Part shown: in pieces, positions 6,761 to 16,357 of the stretch
Numbering within the stretch: the first letter of the stretch is position 1
Layout: every line of letters begins with the position of its first letter
Assembly: GCA_900540735.1 (NCBI GenBank)
Contig: UQHB01000004.1
Coordinates: forward strand, 1 to 64,000
DNA from: an uncultured Megasphaera sp.
GTDB lineage: Bacteria > Bacillota > Negativicutes > Veillonellales > Megasphaeraceae
Length of the DNA: 64,000 bases
Direction: 5' to 3'
Made by a program: the position numbers and the translations under genes
Notes under the pieces: generated by a model
What the model saw: the letters and a program-made list of their open reading frames with translations, nothing else
The model's database searches: none
Told to the model about the DNA's origin: nothing

Positions 6761-7777
6761 ATGATTATCGTTTTGAAACCGAATGCCCCACAAGCGTGGG
6801 TAGACCAATTACTGCGAGATATTAAAGCCAAAGGGCTGCAAGTCGATATTAGTAAAGGCGTGCGCAAGACCATCCTCGGTCTGGTAGGCAACACGGCTGT
6901 CATCGACAGAGACCAGCTCCTTGGCTACGAATACGTCGATGATGTCATCCGTGTCGAAGAGCCGTATAAACGAGCGAGCCGGGCCTTTCATCCAGAAGAC
7001 ACGGTCATCACCGTCGGCAATACGACGATTGGCGGCAAGAAATTAGCCGTCATTGCCGGTCCTTGTTCCGTAGAAACACCGGAACAGATTACAGAAGTGG
7101 CACAGGACATTAAAGCTGCTGGTGCTACGATGCTTCGCGGCGGTGCTTTCAAACCGCGCACGTCGCCATACTCTTTCCAAGGTCTCGGTAATAAAGGTCT
7201 CGACATGCTCTGCAAGGCTGGTAAAACGGTCGGTCTCCCAGTCGTTACGGAAATTATGTCAGCTGATAAAATTGATGCTTTCCTCGATGATAACGTCGAT
7301 ATTATCCAAATCGGCGCGCGGAACATGCAAAACTTTGATTTGCTCAAAGCTGTCGGCAAGCTCCATAAACCGATTTTGCTCAAACGCGGCTTGTGCGCGA
7401 CCATTGAAGAATGGCTCATGTCGGCGGAATACATTATGTCTGAAGGCAATCACAACGTCATCCTTTGCGAGCGCGGTATTCGCACCTTTGAAACGTACAC
7501 ACGAAATACACTCGATTTAAGTGCCGTCCTCGCTGTGAAAAAACTCAGCCACTTGCCGGTCATCGTCGACCCAAGCCACGCTGCAGGGAAACGGTGGATG
7601 GTCGAAGCCTTAGCGAAAGCGGCCATTGCCGTCGGTGCTGATGGTGTCATGGTGGAAGTCCACAACAACCCGGACAAAGCCTGGTGCGACGGTGCTCAAT
7701 CGATTACACCACAAATGTTTACAACACTTATGCAGTCCTTACGGCAACTCGCGCCGATTGTAGGACGCACACTATAA
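6761..7777 (+). CDS. aroF: DAHP synthase, class I-beta (AroF type)
   Basis: A 338-residue class I-beta DAHP synthase. An N-terminal ferredoxin-like regulatory domain (about 1-70, ending GYEYVDDVIRVEEPYK) precedes the catalytic barrel with AVIAGPCSVE, RGGAFKPRTSPYSFQG, QIGARNMQNFDLL, LLKRG and PVIVDPSHAAGKR. Such N-terminal domains in the Thermotoga enzyme mediate inhibition by Tyr/Phe. The ATG at 6761 follows AAAGGAG; an upstream in-frame ATG at 6719 lies in the terminator loop and is not used. First gene of the eight-gene aromatic operon controlled by the leader peptide. Confidence 0.95.
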   Translation: MIIVLKPNAPQAWVDQLLRDIKAKGLQVDISKGVRKTILGLVGNTAVIDRDQLLGYEYVDDVIRVEEPYKRASRAFHPEDTVITVGNTTIGGKKLAVIAGPCSVETPEQITEVAQDIKAAGATMLRGGAFKPRTSPYSFQGLGNKGLDMLCKAGKTVGLPVVTEIMSADKIDAFLDDNVDIIQIGARNMQNFDLLKAVGKLHKPILLKRGLCATIEEWLMSAEYIMSEGNHNVILCERGIRTFETYTRNTLDLSAVLAVKKLSHLPVIVDPSHAAGKRWMVEALAKAAIAVGADGVMVEVHNNPDKAWCDGAQSITPQMFTTLMQSLRQLAPIVGRTL

Positions 7778-7796
7778 TTACTACTTGGGGGAAATA

Positions 7797-8675
7797 ATGG
7801 ATAGCGATTTTTTTAGAGAGAAAACGATAGGCATCTTTGGTCTTGGCCTCATTGGTGGCTCGTATGCTAAAGGGTTACGTAAGATTGGGGCGAAACATAT
7901 TATAGGTATCGACCAAAATACAGAGACCTTAGCTAAAGCGAAAGCAGACGGCGTCATCGATACGGCGCTGACGACGAGTACAGAAGTGCTAAAGAAAGCC
8001 GATTTGATTATCTTCTGTATGCCGGCCAAAGCGATTTTAGCTAGCATCGAAGAAGGAGTACCTTTCTTTAAAGAAGATGTCATTTTAACAGACGTTGCCG
8101 GCATAAAAGGTCATATGGCCGAAGATATTCTCGATACCTTGCCCAAAGGTATCGACTTTATTTCCGGTCATCCTATGGCAGGCCGTGAAGGCAGTGGCTA
8201 TGATATGGCTCAAGCTGAGATTTTCAACAAGGCTAATTACATCATCGTACCAGACGAACGAAATAAGCCGGAAAACATCGACCTTGTTCGTCACTTAGCT
8301 TTAGCTCTTGGGTGTGCCCACGTCGTCGAAGTCACGCCGATAGAGCATGATAAACTCATTGCCTATACGAGCAGCTTGCCCCACGTACTGGCGACATCTC
8401 TCGTCAATAGTGAAGCCATGAGCGGCCATACGAAATACTTCGTTGCCGGGAGCTTCCGTGACGGCACACGCGTCGCTGACATTAATGCCCCGATGTGGAC
8501 GACATTATTTATGTCTAATAAAGACAATTTATTATATGAAATCGAACGCTTCCAACAAGCACTCGATAGTTTTAAACACATGCTTGCTGCCGATGATGCA
8601 GCAGGCATGACGAAATACTTAGAACAAGCTACAACACGGAGAAGGGAACTCATTCATGAAACGCATACACATTAA
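7797..8675 (+). CDS. tyrA: Prephenate dehydrogenase
   Basis: A 292-residue NAD-dependent prephenate dehydrogenase, making 4-hydroxyphenylpyruvate for tyrosine. IGIFGLGLIGGSYAKGLR is the dinucleotide-binding loop near residue 12; SGHPMAGREGSG and the HDK plus SSLPH blocks carry the conserved catalytic histidines. No C-terminal ACT domain is present, so feedback control may rest on the leader and the DAHP synthases. The ATG at 7797 follows GGGGGAA; the upstream TTG lies in that ribosome site. It overlaps aroB by 20 bases. Confidence 0.93.
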   Translation: MDSDFFREKTIGIFGLGLIGGSYAKGLRKIGAKHIIGIDQNTETLAKAKADGVIDTALTTSTEVLKKADLIIFCMPAKAILASIEEGVPFFKEDVILTDVAGIKGHMAEDILDTLPKGIDFISGHPMAGREGSGYDMAQAEIFNKANYIIVPDERNKPENIDLVRHLALALGCAHVVEVTPIEHDKLIAYTSSLPHVLATSLVNSEAMSGHTKYFVAGSFRDGTRVADINAPMWTTLFMSNKDNLLYEIERFQQALDSFKHMLAADDAAGMTKYLEQATTRRRELIHETHTH

Positions 8676-9732
8676 TTTAGGAAAATATTCCTATGATATT
8701 CCCATTGAAAAGGGCCTGTTACAACGAGCTGGCGATTACGTTTGCACCTTGACGAAAGCTAAGACGCTGGCCGTTATTACGGATACATCTGTTGATGCCC
8801 TTTATGGAGATACACTCGAACAGTCCTTACGAGACGCTGGGTTCATTGTACGCCGTATGATCGTTCCTGCAGGGGAACAGAGTAAAAACATGGACCAACT
8901 GGCTTGGCTTTATCAGCAAATGTCTGATGCCGGCATTACCCGCGGTGATGCAGTCATTACCTTTGGCGGCGGCGTCGTTGGCGACCTCGGCGGCTTTGCA
9001 GCGGCAACCTTCCTTAGAGGCATTGCTTTTATCCAGATTCCGACGACTATTATTGCCCAAGTCGATAGTAGTGTCGGCGGCAAAGTCGGTATCGACTTAC
9101 CGAGTGGCAAGAACCAAGCTGGTGCCTTTTATCAGCCAAAAGGAGTTCTCATTGACCCGGAATTACTAAAGACCTTGCCGAAACGATTCATCCACGATGG
9201 TCTCGGCGAAGTCATTAAGTACGGCTGTATTCGCGACGGTGAATTATTCGACCTCTTAGAACAGCTCAATGATGAAACGATTTTTGACCACTGGGAAGAA
9301 ATCATCTTGCGGTGCTGCAAGACGAAAGCCTATGTTGTCGAACGCGATGAATACGATTTAGGAGAACGCATGATTTTAAACTTTGGTCACACCATTGGCC
9401 ATGCGATTGAACGATTTTATGGCTACGGTCATTACACGCACGGCGAAGGCGTTGCTGCCGGCATGTCCATGCTCACGGCTATGACCGAGTCGATGGGGCT
9501 CACTGAAGCAGGTACGACCGCACGGCTTCGCAAAGTTTTACAGCAATATGGCCTGCCCGTAGAAGTCGATGCCACAGCCGAAGATTTATTACCCTATATG
9601 GTGCATGATAAAAAAATGCGTGGCAACCACATGACCTTGATTATTTTAAAATCTATTGGTAATGGCAAATTACTTAGCATTAAACCAGAGGAATTACCGA
9701 AGTATATCCGAAGAAAGAGAGAATCCTTATGA
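8656..9732 (+). CDS. aroB: 3-dehydroquinate synthase
   Basis: A 358-residue enzyme converting DAHP to 3-dehydroquinate with NAD and a divalent metal. FGGGVVGDLGGFAAATFLRG (around residue 96), PTTIIAQVDSSVGGKVGID and LNFGHTIGHAIE with the metal-binding histidines are intact. Length is standard. The start overlaps the end of tyrA, and the stop overlaps the aroA start (ATGA-type junction), indicating translational coupling. Confidence 0.96.
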   Translation: MKRIHINLGKYSYDIPIEKGLLQRAGDYVCTLTKAKTLAVITDTSVDALYGDTLEQSLRDAGFIVRRMIVPAGEQSKNMDQLAWLYQQMSDAGITRGDAVITFGGGVVGDLGGFAAATFLRGIAFIQIPTTIIAQVDSSVGGKVGIDLPSGKNQAGAFYQPKGVLIDPELLKTLPKRFIHDGLGEVIKYGCIRDGELFDLLEQLNDETIFDHWEEIILRCCKTKAYVVERDEYDLGERMILNFGHTIGHAIERFYGYGHYTHGEGVAAGMSMLTAMTESMGLTEAGTTARLRKVLQQYGLPVEVDATAEDLLPYMVHDKKMRGNHMTLIILKSIGNGKLLSIKPEELPKYIRRKRESL

Positions 9733-11012
9733 ATGTAGTCTTAACGCCTACGCAGCTCCACGGTACGGTACAAGTGCCGTCATCGAAAAGCATAGGCCAT
9801 CGTGATTTAATATGTGCCGCCTTGGCCGAAGGGGAAAGTATTGTCGATAATATTTCACCGTCTCAAGACATTGAAGCGACGTGCAATATCCTTCGCGCAC
9901 TGGGTGCGAAAATAGAAGAAATCCAGTCGGAACCGCGAGGCCGCGTCGCCTATCGCGTACACGGCGGCCTTTCGCCACAAGGGAAGGACGTCCTTGCCGA
10001 TGCCGGTGAATCGGGCTCGACACTACGCTTTTTGATTCCCGTTGGCATTGCTAGTGGCAATACCGTAACCTTTGTTGGTCGCGGCAGACTGGCGGATCGA
10101 CCCTTAACTCCTTATTATAAGATGTTTGAAGAACAAGGCGTGCACTACGAAATGGGAGAAAAGGCCTTACCCTTGACTGTCAATGGGACGCTTAAACCTG
10201 AAAAGTACGCCCTTCCCGGTAACGTAAGCTCCCAGTTCTTTACAGGCCTCCTCATGACACTGCCTCTCCTTAATGGCGATTCTCTCTTGCGGAGTACGAC
10301 ACCTCTCGAATCGGCAAGTTACGTCAATATTACCCTCGATTGCTTAGCCCAGCACGGCATTACGATTGAAAAAGAATGGGACGGCTCGTACCGCATTCCA
10401 GGCAATCAGAAATATAAAACAGGGAACTTTTCCGTTGAAGGAGACTATTCGCAAGTAGCCTTTTGGCTCGCCGCTGGTCTCATGGGACAGCCTGTTCGTT
10501 GCACAGGCCTACGGCGGAATTCTTCGCAAGGCGATGAAGCCATCATCGATATTCTCCGCAGTATGGGCGGCAAACTCGTAGAAAATGATTACATCGAAGC
10601 GCGGCCGTCGGCACTGCACGGGCAAGCTATTGACGTAGAAGATTGCCCAGACCTCGTACCGATGCTCACAGCTCTCGCCGCAGTCAGCTCTGGCGTAACC
10701 CACATCATTCATGCTGGCCGCGTTCGTCTCAAAGAATGCGATCGCCTCCATGCGATGGCCGTAGAGCTCAATAAATTAGGTGCAGATATTCAAGAAGAAC
10801 CAGAAGGGCTATTGATTAATGGCGTACCGCGGCTCACTGGTGGTGTCGTCAGCGGCTGGAATGACCACCGCATCGCTATGGCTCTTGGCATTGCATCGCA
10901 GTGCTGCACTGGCCCTTTGACTATAGAAGGCGCAGAATGTGTACGGAAATCGTACCCTACATTCTGGGAAGATTTTGTAACACTCGGCGGCATTTGCCAG
11001 AAAGAAGGATGA
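9729..11012 (+). CDS. aroA: 3-phosphoshikimate 1-carboxyvinyltransferase (EPSP synthase)
   Basis: A 427-residue EPSP synthase joining PEP to shikimate 3-phosphate. The N-terminal PSSKSIGHR, the DAGESGSTLRFLIP motif near residue 90, SSQFFTGLL, and the C-terminal KECDRLHAMAVELNKLGA and NDHRIAMAL blocks are conserved. The DAGESGSTLRF form resembles class II (less glyphosate-sensitive) enzymes rather than the NAGTAMRPL of class I, which is a family-level inference. It overlaps aroB by four bases. Confidence 0.95.
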   Translation: MNVVLTPTQLHGTVQVPSSKSIGHRDLICAALAEGESIVDNISPSQDIEATCNILRALGAKIEEIQSEPRGRVAYRVHGGLSPQGKDVLADAGESGSTLRFLIPVGIASGNTVTFVGRGRLADRPLTPYYKMFEEQGVHYEMGEKALPLTVNGTLKPEKYALPGNVSSQFFTGLLMTLPLLNGDSLLRSTTPLESASYVNITLDCLAQHGITIEKEWDGSYRIPGNQKYKTGNFSVEGDYSQVAFWLAAGLMGQPVRCTGLRRNSSQGDEAIIDILRSMGGKLVENDYIEARPSALHGQAIDVEDCPDLVPMLTALAAVSSGVTHIIHAGRVRLKECDRLHAMAVELNKLGADIQEEPEGLLINGVPRLTGGVVSGWNDHRIAMALGIASQCCTGPLTIEGAECVRKSYPTFWEDFVTLGGICQKEG

Positions 11013-11018
11013 TAAAAG

Positions 11019-12113
11019 ATGAGTAATATTTTTGGACATGCCGTAACGATGACGATTTTCGGCGAATCCCACGGCGTAGGTATTGGCATCGTTCTCGACG
11101 GCCTCCCAGTAGGCGTAAAAATCGACTTTGACGCAGTTCGTCAGGAAATGGCTCGCCGTGCTCCCGGTAAAGATGCGATTTCTACGGCACGCAGTGAAAA
11201 AGATGCCTTTGAAGTACAAAGCGGTATCTTTAATGAATATACGACAGGGGCGCCGCTCTGTTGTGTCATTAAAAATAAAGATCAACGGTCAAAAGACTAC
11301 AGCCAGTTACGGCACATGATGCGGCCTGGCCATGCTGATTATACCGGAAAGATTCGCTACGACGGCTTTAATGATTATCGTGGTGGTGGTCACTTCTCTG
11401 GCCGTATTACAGCACCGCTCGTCTTTGCCGGTGCTATTGCCGCACAGATTTTAGAAGACCGTGGCGTTACCATTGGCTCCCATATTTTACAGATTGCCGA
11501 TGTCAAAGATACGCCGTTTAATCCTTTAGGGGAAACAGTTACGACCTTGGAAGGATTAAAAAAGGATACGGTACCGACCCTCGATAAGAGTAAAGCCCAG
11601 ACCATGGTAGAACGGATTATTACAGCAAAAGAAAATGTCGATTCTGTGGGCGGTATTATTGAAGCCATGGCTATAGGCCTCCCAGCTGGCCTTGGGAATC
11701 CTTTCTTCGATTCCGTCGAAAGCGTTATTTCCCACATGATCTTTTCCGTCCCGGCGACAAAAGGCATTGAATTTGGCGATGGCTTTGGCCTCGCTTCCAT
11801 GAAAGGTTCGATGGCAAATGACTCGTTCTACTACGACGAAGAAGGACAGGTCAAGACACGAAACAATCACAACGGCGGTATTAACGGCGGCATTACGAAC
11901 GGTATGCCTATCGTCTTCCGCGTTGCCATTAAACCGACTGCTTCCATTAGTCAAGAACAACAGACTATTGATACAGATACAAAAGAAAATTGTACACTCC
12001 TCGTCAAAGGCCGTCACGACCCGTGCATCGTCCAACGCGCTGTACCGGTCATCGAAGCAGCCACGGCTTGGGCCATCTTAGATGTATGGCAGACGACGCA
12101 GCAAGGGCGGTGA
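11019..12113 (+). CDS. aroC: Chorismate synthase
   Basis: A 364-residue FMN-dependent chorismate synthase. GESHGVGIGIVLDGLP (signature 1 with catalytic His), RPGHADYTGKIRYDGFNDYRG and the later GINGGITNGMPIVFRVAIKP block are all present. Length is typical of bacterial enzymes. It lies six bases after aroA; the end overlaps upstream sequence of pheA without a gap. Confidence 0.96.
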   Translation: MSNIFGHAVTMTIFGESHGVGIGIVLDGLPVGVKIDFDAVRQEMARRAPGKDAISTARSEKDAFEVQSGIFNEYTTGAPLCCVIKNKDQRSKDYSQLRHMMRPGHADYTGKIRYDGFNDYRGGGHFSGRITAPLVFAGAIAAQILEDRGVTIGSHILQIADVKDTPFNPLGETVTTLEGLKKDTVPTLDKSKAQTMVERIITAKENVDSVGGIIEAMAIGLPAGLGNPFFDSVESVISHMIFSVPATKGIEFGDGFGLASMKGSMANDSFYYDEEGQVKTRNNHNGGINGGITNGMPIVFRVAIKPTASISQEQQTIDTDTKENCTLLVKGRHDPCIVQRAVPVIEAATAWAILDVWQTTQQGR

Positions 12114-12117
12114 GGCC

Positions 12118-12999
12118 ATGGCAGATGACTATACGCTCGTCGCGTGTTTTGGCACACCTGGCTCTTATAGCGATGAAGCTATGCACGCAGCCTTTGCGGG
12201 AAAGGCCATAGAAGGACAGTATTACAGCCAGTTTGAAGACGTCGTCCAAGCTGTCGCGTCAGGACAACGGAAATACGGCGTCTTACCTATTGAAAATTCT
12301 TCCACTGGCGGCATTACAGAAGTGTATGATTTGATTCACCGTTACGATTGTGTCATTGTTGGCGAACAGTACGTCCGTATTGAGCATAATCTCTTAGTTC
12401 TCCCAGGGACGAAAGAAGAAGACATTACGGAAGTCTTTTCCCATCCGCAAGGCCTGGCACAATGCCGGGAGTTTCTCAAGCATCACAGCAACTGGAAACT
12501 CCACCCGTATTTTAGCACTTCCCAAAGTGCCCAACACGTAGGGAAATCGCAGAACCCTCACTGGGCGGCTATTGCCAATACACGGGCTGGCGAATTATAC
12601 GGACTTGACGTGATTGTCTCGCACATTAACGACAATACGACGAACTTTACGCGCTTTTGTGTCATCGCAGCGGAGACGGAAGAACGGCCCGGGACAGATA
12701 AGCTTACCATCGTCATTACAGTCAATCACGAACCAGGCGCGCTCTATCACGTACTCGGCCATTTCTTTTATGCCGGTATGAATATGACGCACCTCGAATC
12801 ACGGCCTATTAAAGGCAAACCGTTTGAATATTTCTTTCACATCGATGTTATGGGCAGTTTACACGACCCAGCAGTGGCCCAAATGCTGACGATGCTGAAA
12901 AAACACTGTAAATATTTTAAAGTCTTAGGAAATTATCCAGCAGATAAAGGGGGATTTACCGATGAAATTAGGAGTAATAGGCGCGAAATTAGGACATAG
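12118..12999 (+). CDS. pheA: Prephenate dehydratase with ACT domain
   Basis: A 293-residue monofunctional prephenate dehydratase making phenylpyruvate. The N-terminal catalytic domain has GTPGSYSDEA, LPIENSSTGGI and the NTTNFTRFCVI motif (catalytic Thr-Arg-Phe); the C-terminal ACT domain contains VNHEPGALYHVLG and the LESRPIKGKPFEYFFHID phenylalanine-binding ESRP motif, so feedback by Phe is expected. The ATG at 12118 follows GGTGAGG; the annotated upstream ATG at 12082 would extend into aroC. No chorismate mutase domain is fused. Confidence 0.94.
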   Translation: MADDYTLVACFGTPGSYSDEAMHAAFAGKAIEGQYYSQFEDVVQAVASGQRKYGVLPIENSSTGGITEVYDLIHRYDCVIVGEQYVRIEHNLLVLPGTKEEDITEVFSHPQGLAQCREFLKHHSNWKLHPYFSTSQSAQHVGKSQNPHWAAIANTRAGELYGLDVIVSHINDNTTNFTRFCVIAAETEERPGTDKLTIVITVNHEPGALYHVLGHFFYAGMNMTHLESRPIKGKPFEYFFHIDVMGSLHDPAVAQMLTMLKKHCKYFKVLGNYPADKGGFTDEIRSNRREIRT

Positions 13000-13795
13000 T
13001 TGTTCACCAGCAATCCACGAAAAATTCTTCCGTATCATTAACGAATCAGATAAGCACCAATACGGTATCCTCGAAATGGACCGCAACCACGTCGGTAGTG
13101 AATTAGAACGGCTCAACAATGAACATTACACCGGTATGAACGTTACCATTCCGTACAAACTCGATGTCATGCCTTTCTTAACAGATATTTCACCAGAAGC
13201 ACGGACTATTGGTGCCGTCAATACGATTCATGTGACGCCAGAAGGCAGCTTCGGTTACAATACAGATTACGGCGGATTCGGTCGTTCCTTAGACCACGCG
13301 GGCATTGCTGTGAAAAATAAACATTACGTCGTCCTTGGTACAGGCGGTTCCGCCCGTGCTATTATTCAGTACCTTGCAGACCACAATGCAGCCAGTATTA
13401 CCGTCGTCTCCCGTCATCCCCATACGAAACCAGAATTCGATGCATTTTCAAAAGGTACGGACGCACAGCTCATTAATTATCACGATTTAGATGTACTGAA
13501 AGGAAAAAATGATGTCCTCGTTAACTGTACGCCAGTAGGGATGTTCCCGAAAATGGATGCATCGCCTATTACAGAAGAAGTAGCAGCTCGTTTCCCAGCC
13601 GTCGTTGACCTCATTTACAACCCGAAAGATACAAAAATGCTTCAATACGCTGAAAAACACGGCGCGAAAACCTTGAACGGCATGTTCATGCTCGTTGCCC
13701 AAGCGATTGAATCAGAAGAAATTTGGCGGAATCAAAAAATCGATTCTTCCGTTATTGAACAAATTGCTAAGGAGATGGAACATTATTATGAATAA
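12962..13795 (+). CDS. aroE: Shikimate dehydrogenase
   Basis: A 277-residue NADPH-dependent shikimate dehydrogenase. LGHSCSPAIHEKFF (substrate Ser), NVTIPYKLDV with the catalytic Lys, NTDYGGF, GTGGSARAI (nucleotide loop) and NGMFMLVAQAIES are visible. It starts inside the end of pheA (38-base overlap) after AAAGGGGG, so the two are coupled. A second, divergent family member at 16358 groups with quinate/shikimate dehydrogenases, leaving this one as the biosynthetic enzyme. Confidence 0.95.
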   Translation: MKLGVIGAKLGHSCSPAIHEKFFRIINESDKHQYGILEMDRNHVGSELERLNNEHYTGMNVTIPYKLDVMPFLTDISPEARTIGAVNTIHVTPEGSFGYNTDYGGFGRSLDHAGIAVKNKHYVVLGTGGSARAIIQYLADHNAASITVVSRHPHTKPEFDAFSKGTDAQLINYHDLDVLKGKNDVLVNCTPVGMFPKMDASPITEEVAARFPAVVDLIYNPKDTKMLQYAEKHGAKTLNGMFMLVAQAIESEEIWRNQKIDSSVIEQIAKEMEHYYE

Positions 13796-14291
13796 TACAC
13801 AGAATATCATCATTATCGGTATGCCCGGCAGTGGCAAAACAACCTTTGGCAAAGCACTAGCACAGTGCCTAGACCGCCCTTTTATCGATGTTGATGATTT
13901 CATTGTGGAACAAGAAGGTAAGACCATTAAAGAATTATTCGCTGTCAGCGAAGATTGCTTCCGCGAAGCCGAAATTCGTTCGAGTAAAGCGCTCGCACAA
14001 AAAGAAGGTATCGTCGTTGCCTGTGGTGGCGGTGTCGTTATACGTCATGAAAATATTGATGCCTTCAAAACGACAGGGACGATTATCTTCATTGACCGCG
14101 CGCCAGACGATATCGTTACAGACGTAGACGTTTCGACACGGCCCCTTTTAAAAGATGGGAAGCAGAAAGTCTATGATTTATACGACAAACGCATTGCTCT
14201 TTATCGCGCGGCAGCAGATAAAGTCGTCAAGAATAATAAACATATTGACGAAGTATTAGATGATTTAGTCGATGTTGTACAATCGTTATAA
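13788..14291 (+). CDS. aroK: Shikimate kinase
   Basis: A 167-residue P-loop kinase phosphorylating shikimate. GMPGSGKTTFGKALA is the Walker A motif, FIDVDDFI and EAEIRSSKAL bind shikimate, VVACGGGVVIRHENI is the Gly-rich core and STRPLLKDG the lid arginine. The ATG at 13788 overlaps the aroE stop and follows AAGGAGAT; the upstream open extension is rejected. It is the last gene of the operon. No convincing terminator was seen in the 47 bases before the convergent aroD. Confidence 0.94.
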   Translation: MNNTQNIIIIGMPGSGKTTFGKALAQCLDRPFIDVDDFIVEQEGKTIKELFAVSEDCFREAEIRSSKALAQKEGIVVACGGGVVIRHENIDAFKTTGTIIFIDRAPDDIVTDVDVSTRPLLKDGKQKVYDLYDKRIALYRAAADKVVKNNKHIDEVLDDLVDVVQSL

Positions 14292-14338
14292 CTAAGCGCA
14301 AAAGTACCTTCCCCTTCATGCTGCACTCGCAGTAATTT

Positions 14339-15085
14339 TTAGTGAAGAGCGCGGAGAATCATCTGCAATGTACCAACTTCGAGCTGGCCCGGAGCGGATG
14401 CTTTTTTTGCAGAGCCGAAAGTGAGGGCAGAGCCAAAGATTTCGCCGGAAATACGGCTGATGGCACCGAGTTTACCCATAGACATGGTGATAATCGGTTC
14501 ATTTGGGTACTGGGATTTGACGTTTTCTGTAGCACTGAGGAGCGTTAATACGTCTTTTGCAGAGTTCGGCATGCAAGCGAGTTTGGCTACGTCTGCGCCG
14601 AGTTTTTTCATGCCAATAAGGCGTTCAGAAATTTCATCATAAGACGGTGTTTTGTCGAAGTCATGGTTACTCATGACAACAGTTACGCCGTTTTCTTTCG
14701 CGATTTTAATCGTTTCCGCAATTTTGTCGCGGTTACGGAAGTATTCGAGGTCGATAGTGTCGACTTTACCCGTTTTAATAGCGTATTGAATGAGTTCGAA
14801 GTAGTAATCTTCCGGAACTTCTAATTCGCCGCCTTCTTCTTTCGTACGGAACGTGTAGAGAAGCGCGCTGTTCGGGAGTTCTTTACGAACGGCTGTGAGA
14901 GCTTCGCCAATAGCGTCGAGGCTTGTAACGTCTTTTAAGAAGTCGATGCGAAGTTCAACGACGTCATAGATTTTATCTTGTAAGTACTGGCATTCCTGTA
15001 CTAATTCGTCAACTGTACGGCCAACGATAGGAACGCAAATTTTAGGCATGCCGTTATCTAAGGCAACATTGCCGATTTTTACCAT
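14339..15085 (-). CDS. aroD: 3-dehydroquinate dehydratase, type I
   Basis: A 248-residue type I (Schiff-base) dehydroquinase converting 3-dehydroquinate to 3-dehydroshikimate. VELRIDFL, MSNHDFDKTP (catalytic His) and GADVAKLACMPNS (Schiff-base Lys) are intact, as is the C-terminal TMSMGKLGAISR block. It is not in the biosynthetic operon, which lacks this step; instead it heads, by position, a leftward set with an MFS transporter and a YdiB-like dehydrogenase. It may serve both biosynthesis and quinate use, unless another dehydroquinase exists elsewhere. Confidence 0.95.
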   Translation of the reverse strand: MVKIGNVALDNGMPKICVPIVGRTVDELVQECQYLQDKIYDVVELRIDFLKDVTSLDAIGEALTAVRKELPNSALLYTFRTKEEGGELEVPEDYYFELIQYAIKTGKVDTIDLEYFRNRDKIAETIKIAKENGVTVVMSNHDFDKTPSYDEISERLIGMKKLGADVAKLACMPNSAKDVLTLLSATENVKSQYPNEPIITMSMGKLGAISRISGEIFGSALTFGSAKKASAPGQLEVGTLQMILRALH

Positions 15086-15109
15086 AATATGTTTCCTCCT
15101 AGACGTAAA

Positions 15110-16318
15110 TTAAGCTGCAGGTTTGTCTTTCATAACACTATTGTAACGGACATAGATGATGATTGCAATGATGAAGCCAACGAGAGCGATAGCTGCGTCG
15201 AGGCCCATAATGCTGTTGATACCGCTGTCTGCCATGTAGCCCGTAATAACCGGAATGGTGAAGGATGCGATAGAACCAGTCGTGTAGAAAATACCAGTCA
15301 TAGTTCCTTTGCCTTTCGGGAACATTTCCGTCATCATAACGAGGCCGAGCTGCATAACGCCGCCAGCTGCGGAGAAACCAACGATGAAGGACAATGCCGG
15401 AGCGAGTGTGCTCGATGGCATGAAGTAGAGCGCGCCAATAGCAATCGTCGAAATGAAGGTGTAAGCCACGAGGAGCGTAATAGTGCGCACGCCTTTTTTC
15501 GTAATGAATGCCGTAAAGAAGACGCAAGCTAAGGAACCGATGGAGTAGTAGCTGATTAAGGAACGAGCTGCCATATCGGTCATCTGAGCAACAGCGACAC
15601 CGTATTTCGTGAGCCACTGGCTAATGAGATAGAACGTAGCCTGCGAAATGTAGCCGTAAATAACGAAGCAAATGCCTTCGAGATACCATTTGGATTTCGG
15701 TACCCATGTAGCAGCGGCAGCACTGAGGCCTTCTTCTTTTGCTTCCTGTACAGGATTCATGGACGGGAAGGAGAATTTCATGATGAGCGGGATGTTTAAG
15801 AGTAAAATCACACCAGCTACGATGAAGGACCAGCCGTACCATAAGTGCATGGAAAGAAGAATACCGATAAAGAGCGGCAAGACGAACTGACCAGCAGAGA
15901 CAAAGGCTTTGATTAAAACCGTTGCCGTACTAGCACTGTTCGGGTTTGCTTCGATAAGAGCCGGGTACGTACCAGCATCGAGGAAGGAGTTTGCAATCCC
16001 GGCGAGAATACCGAAGACGCACGCTACTGTCGATGTCGGGCTGAGGAGAATGCCTGCAAAGAAGGCGATATACGTTACCATACCCAAGAGGACGAAGGGT
16101 TTCCGGCCATATTTATCGGATAATTTACCAGAGACAAAGAGGACAATAAGACGGCCAATGCCGAGCATGGAAATAACCCACGCTACGTCAGCAATGGAGC
16201 CCCAGCGTTGTGCCAGGGCATCCATGTTCTGTGCCAAAATCAATACGCCAATACCATGTACAAAATAGTTGAGGTACATGCTCAGGCAAAGCGGTTTGTA
16301 CGATTTGTGTTGTTCCAT
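15110..16318 (-). CDS. MFS transporter, possibly quinate/shikimate uptake
   Basis: A 402-residue major facilitator with about twelve hydrophobic segments. The loop 2-3 signature is GKLSDKYGRKPFVLLG near residue 64. Strong Ala/Gly/Ser content and cytoplasmic ends fit the family. It lies 24 bases downstream... in leftward order it is between the ydiB-like gene and aroD, so a substrate feeding 3-dehydroquinate (quinate or shikimate) is the natural guess; the sequence alone does not fix the substrate. Confidence 0.8.
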   Translation of the reverse strand: MEQHKSYKPLCLSMYLNYFVHGIGVLILAQNMDALAQRWGSIADVAWVISMLGIGRLIVLFVSGKLSDKYGRKPFVLLGMVTYIAFFAGILLSPTSTVACVFGILAGIANSFLDAGTYPALIEANPNSASTATVLIKAFVSAGQFVLPLFIGILLSMHLWYGWSFIVAGVILLLNIPLIMKFSFPSMNPVQEAKEEGLSAAAATWVPKSKWYLEGICFVIYGYISQATFYLISQWLTKYGVAVAQMTDMAARSLISYYSIGSLACVFFTAFITKKGVRTITLLVAYTFISTIAIGALYFMPSSTLAPALSFIVGFSAAGGVMQLGLVMMTEMFPKGKGTMTGIFYTTGSIASFTIPVITGYMADSGINSIMGLDAAIALVGFIIAIIIYVRYNSVMKDKPAA

Positions 16319-16357
16319 GAATAGTTCTCCTTTAATATGAAATTGTGTGGGGGAATC

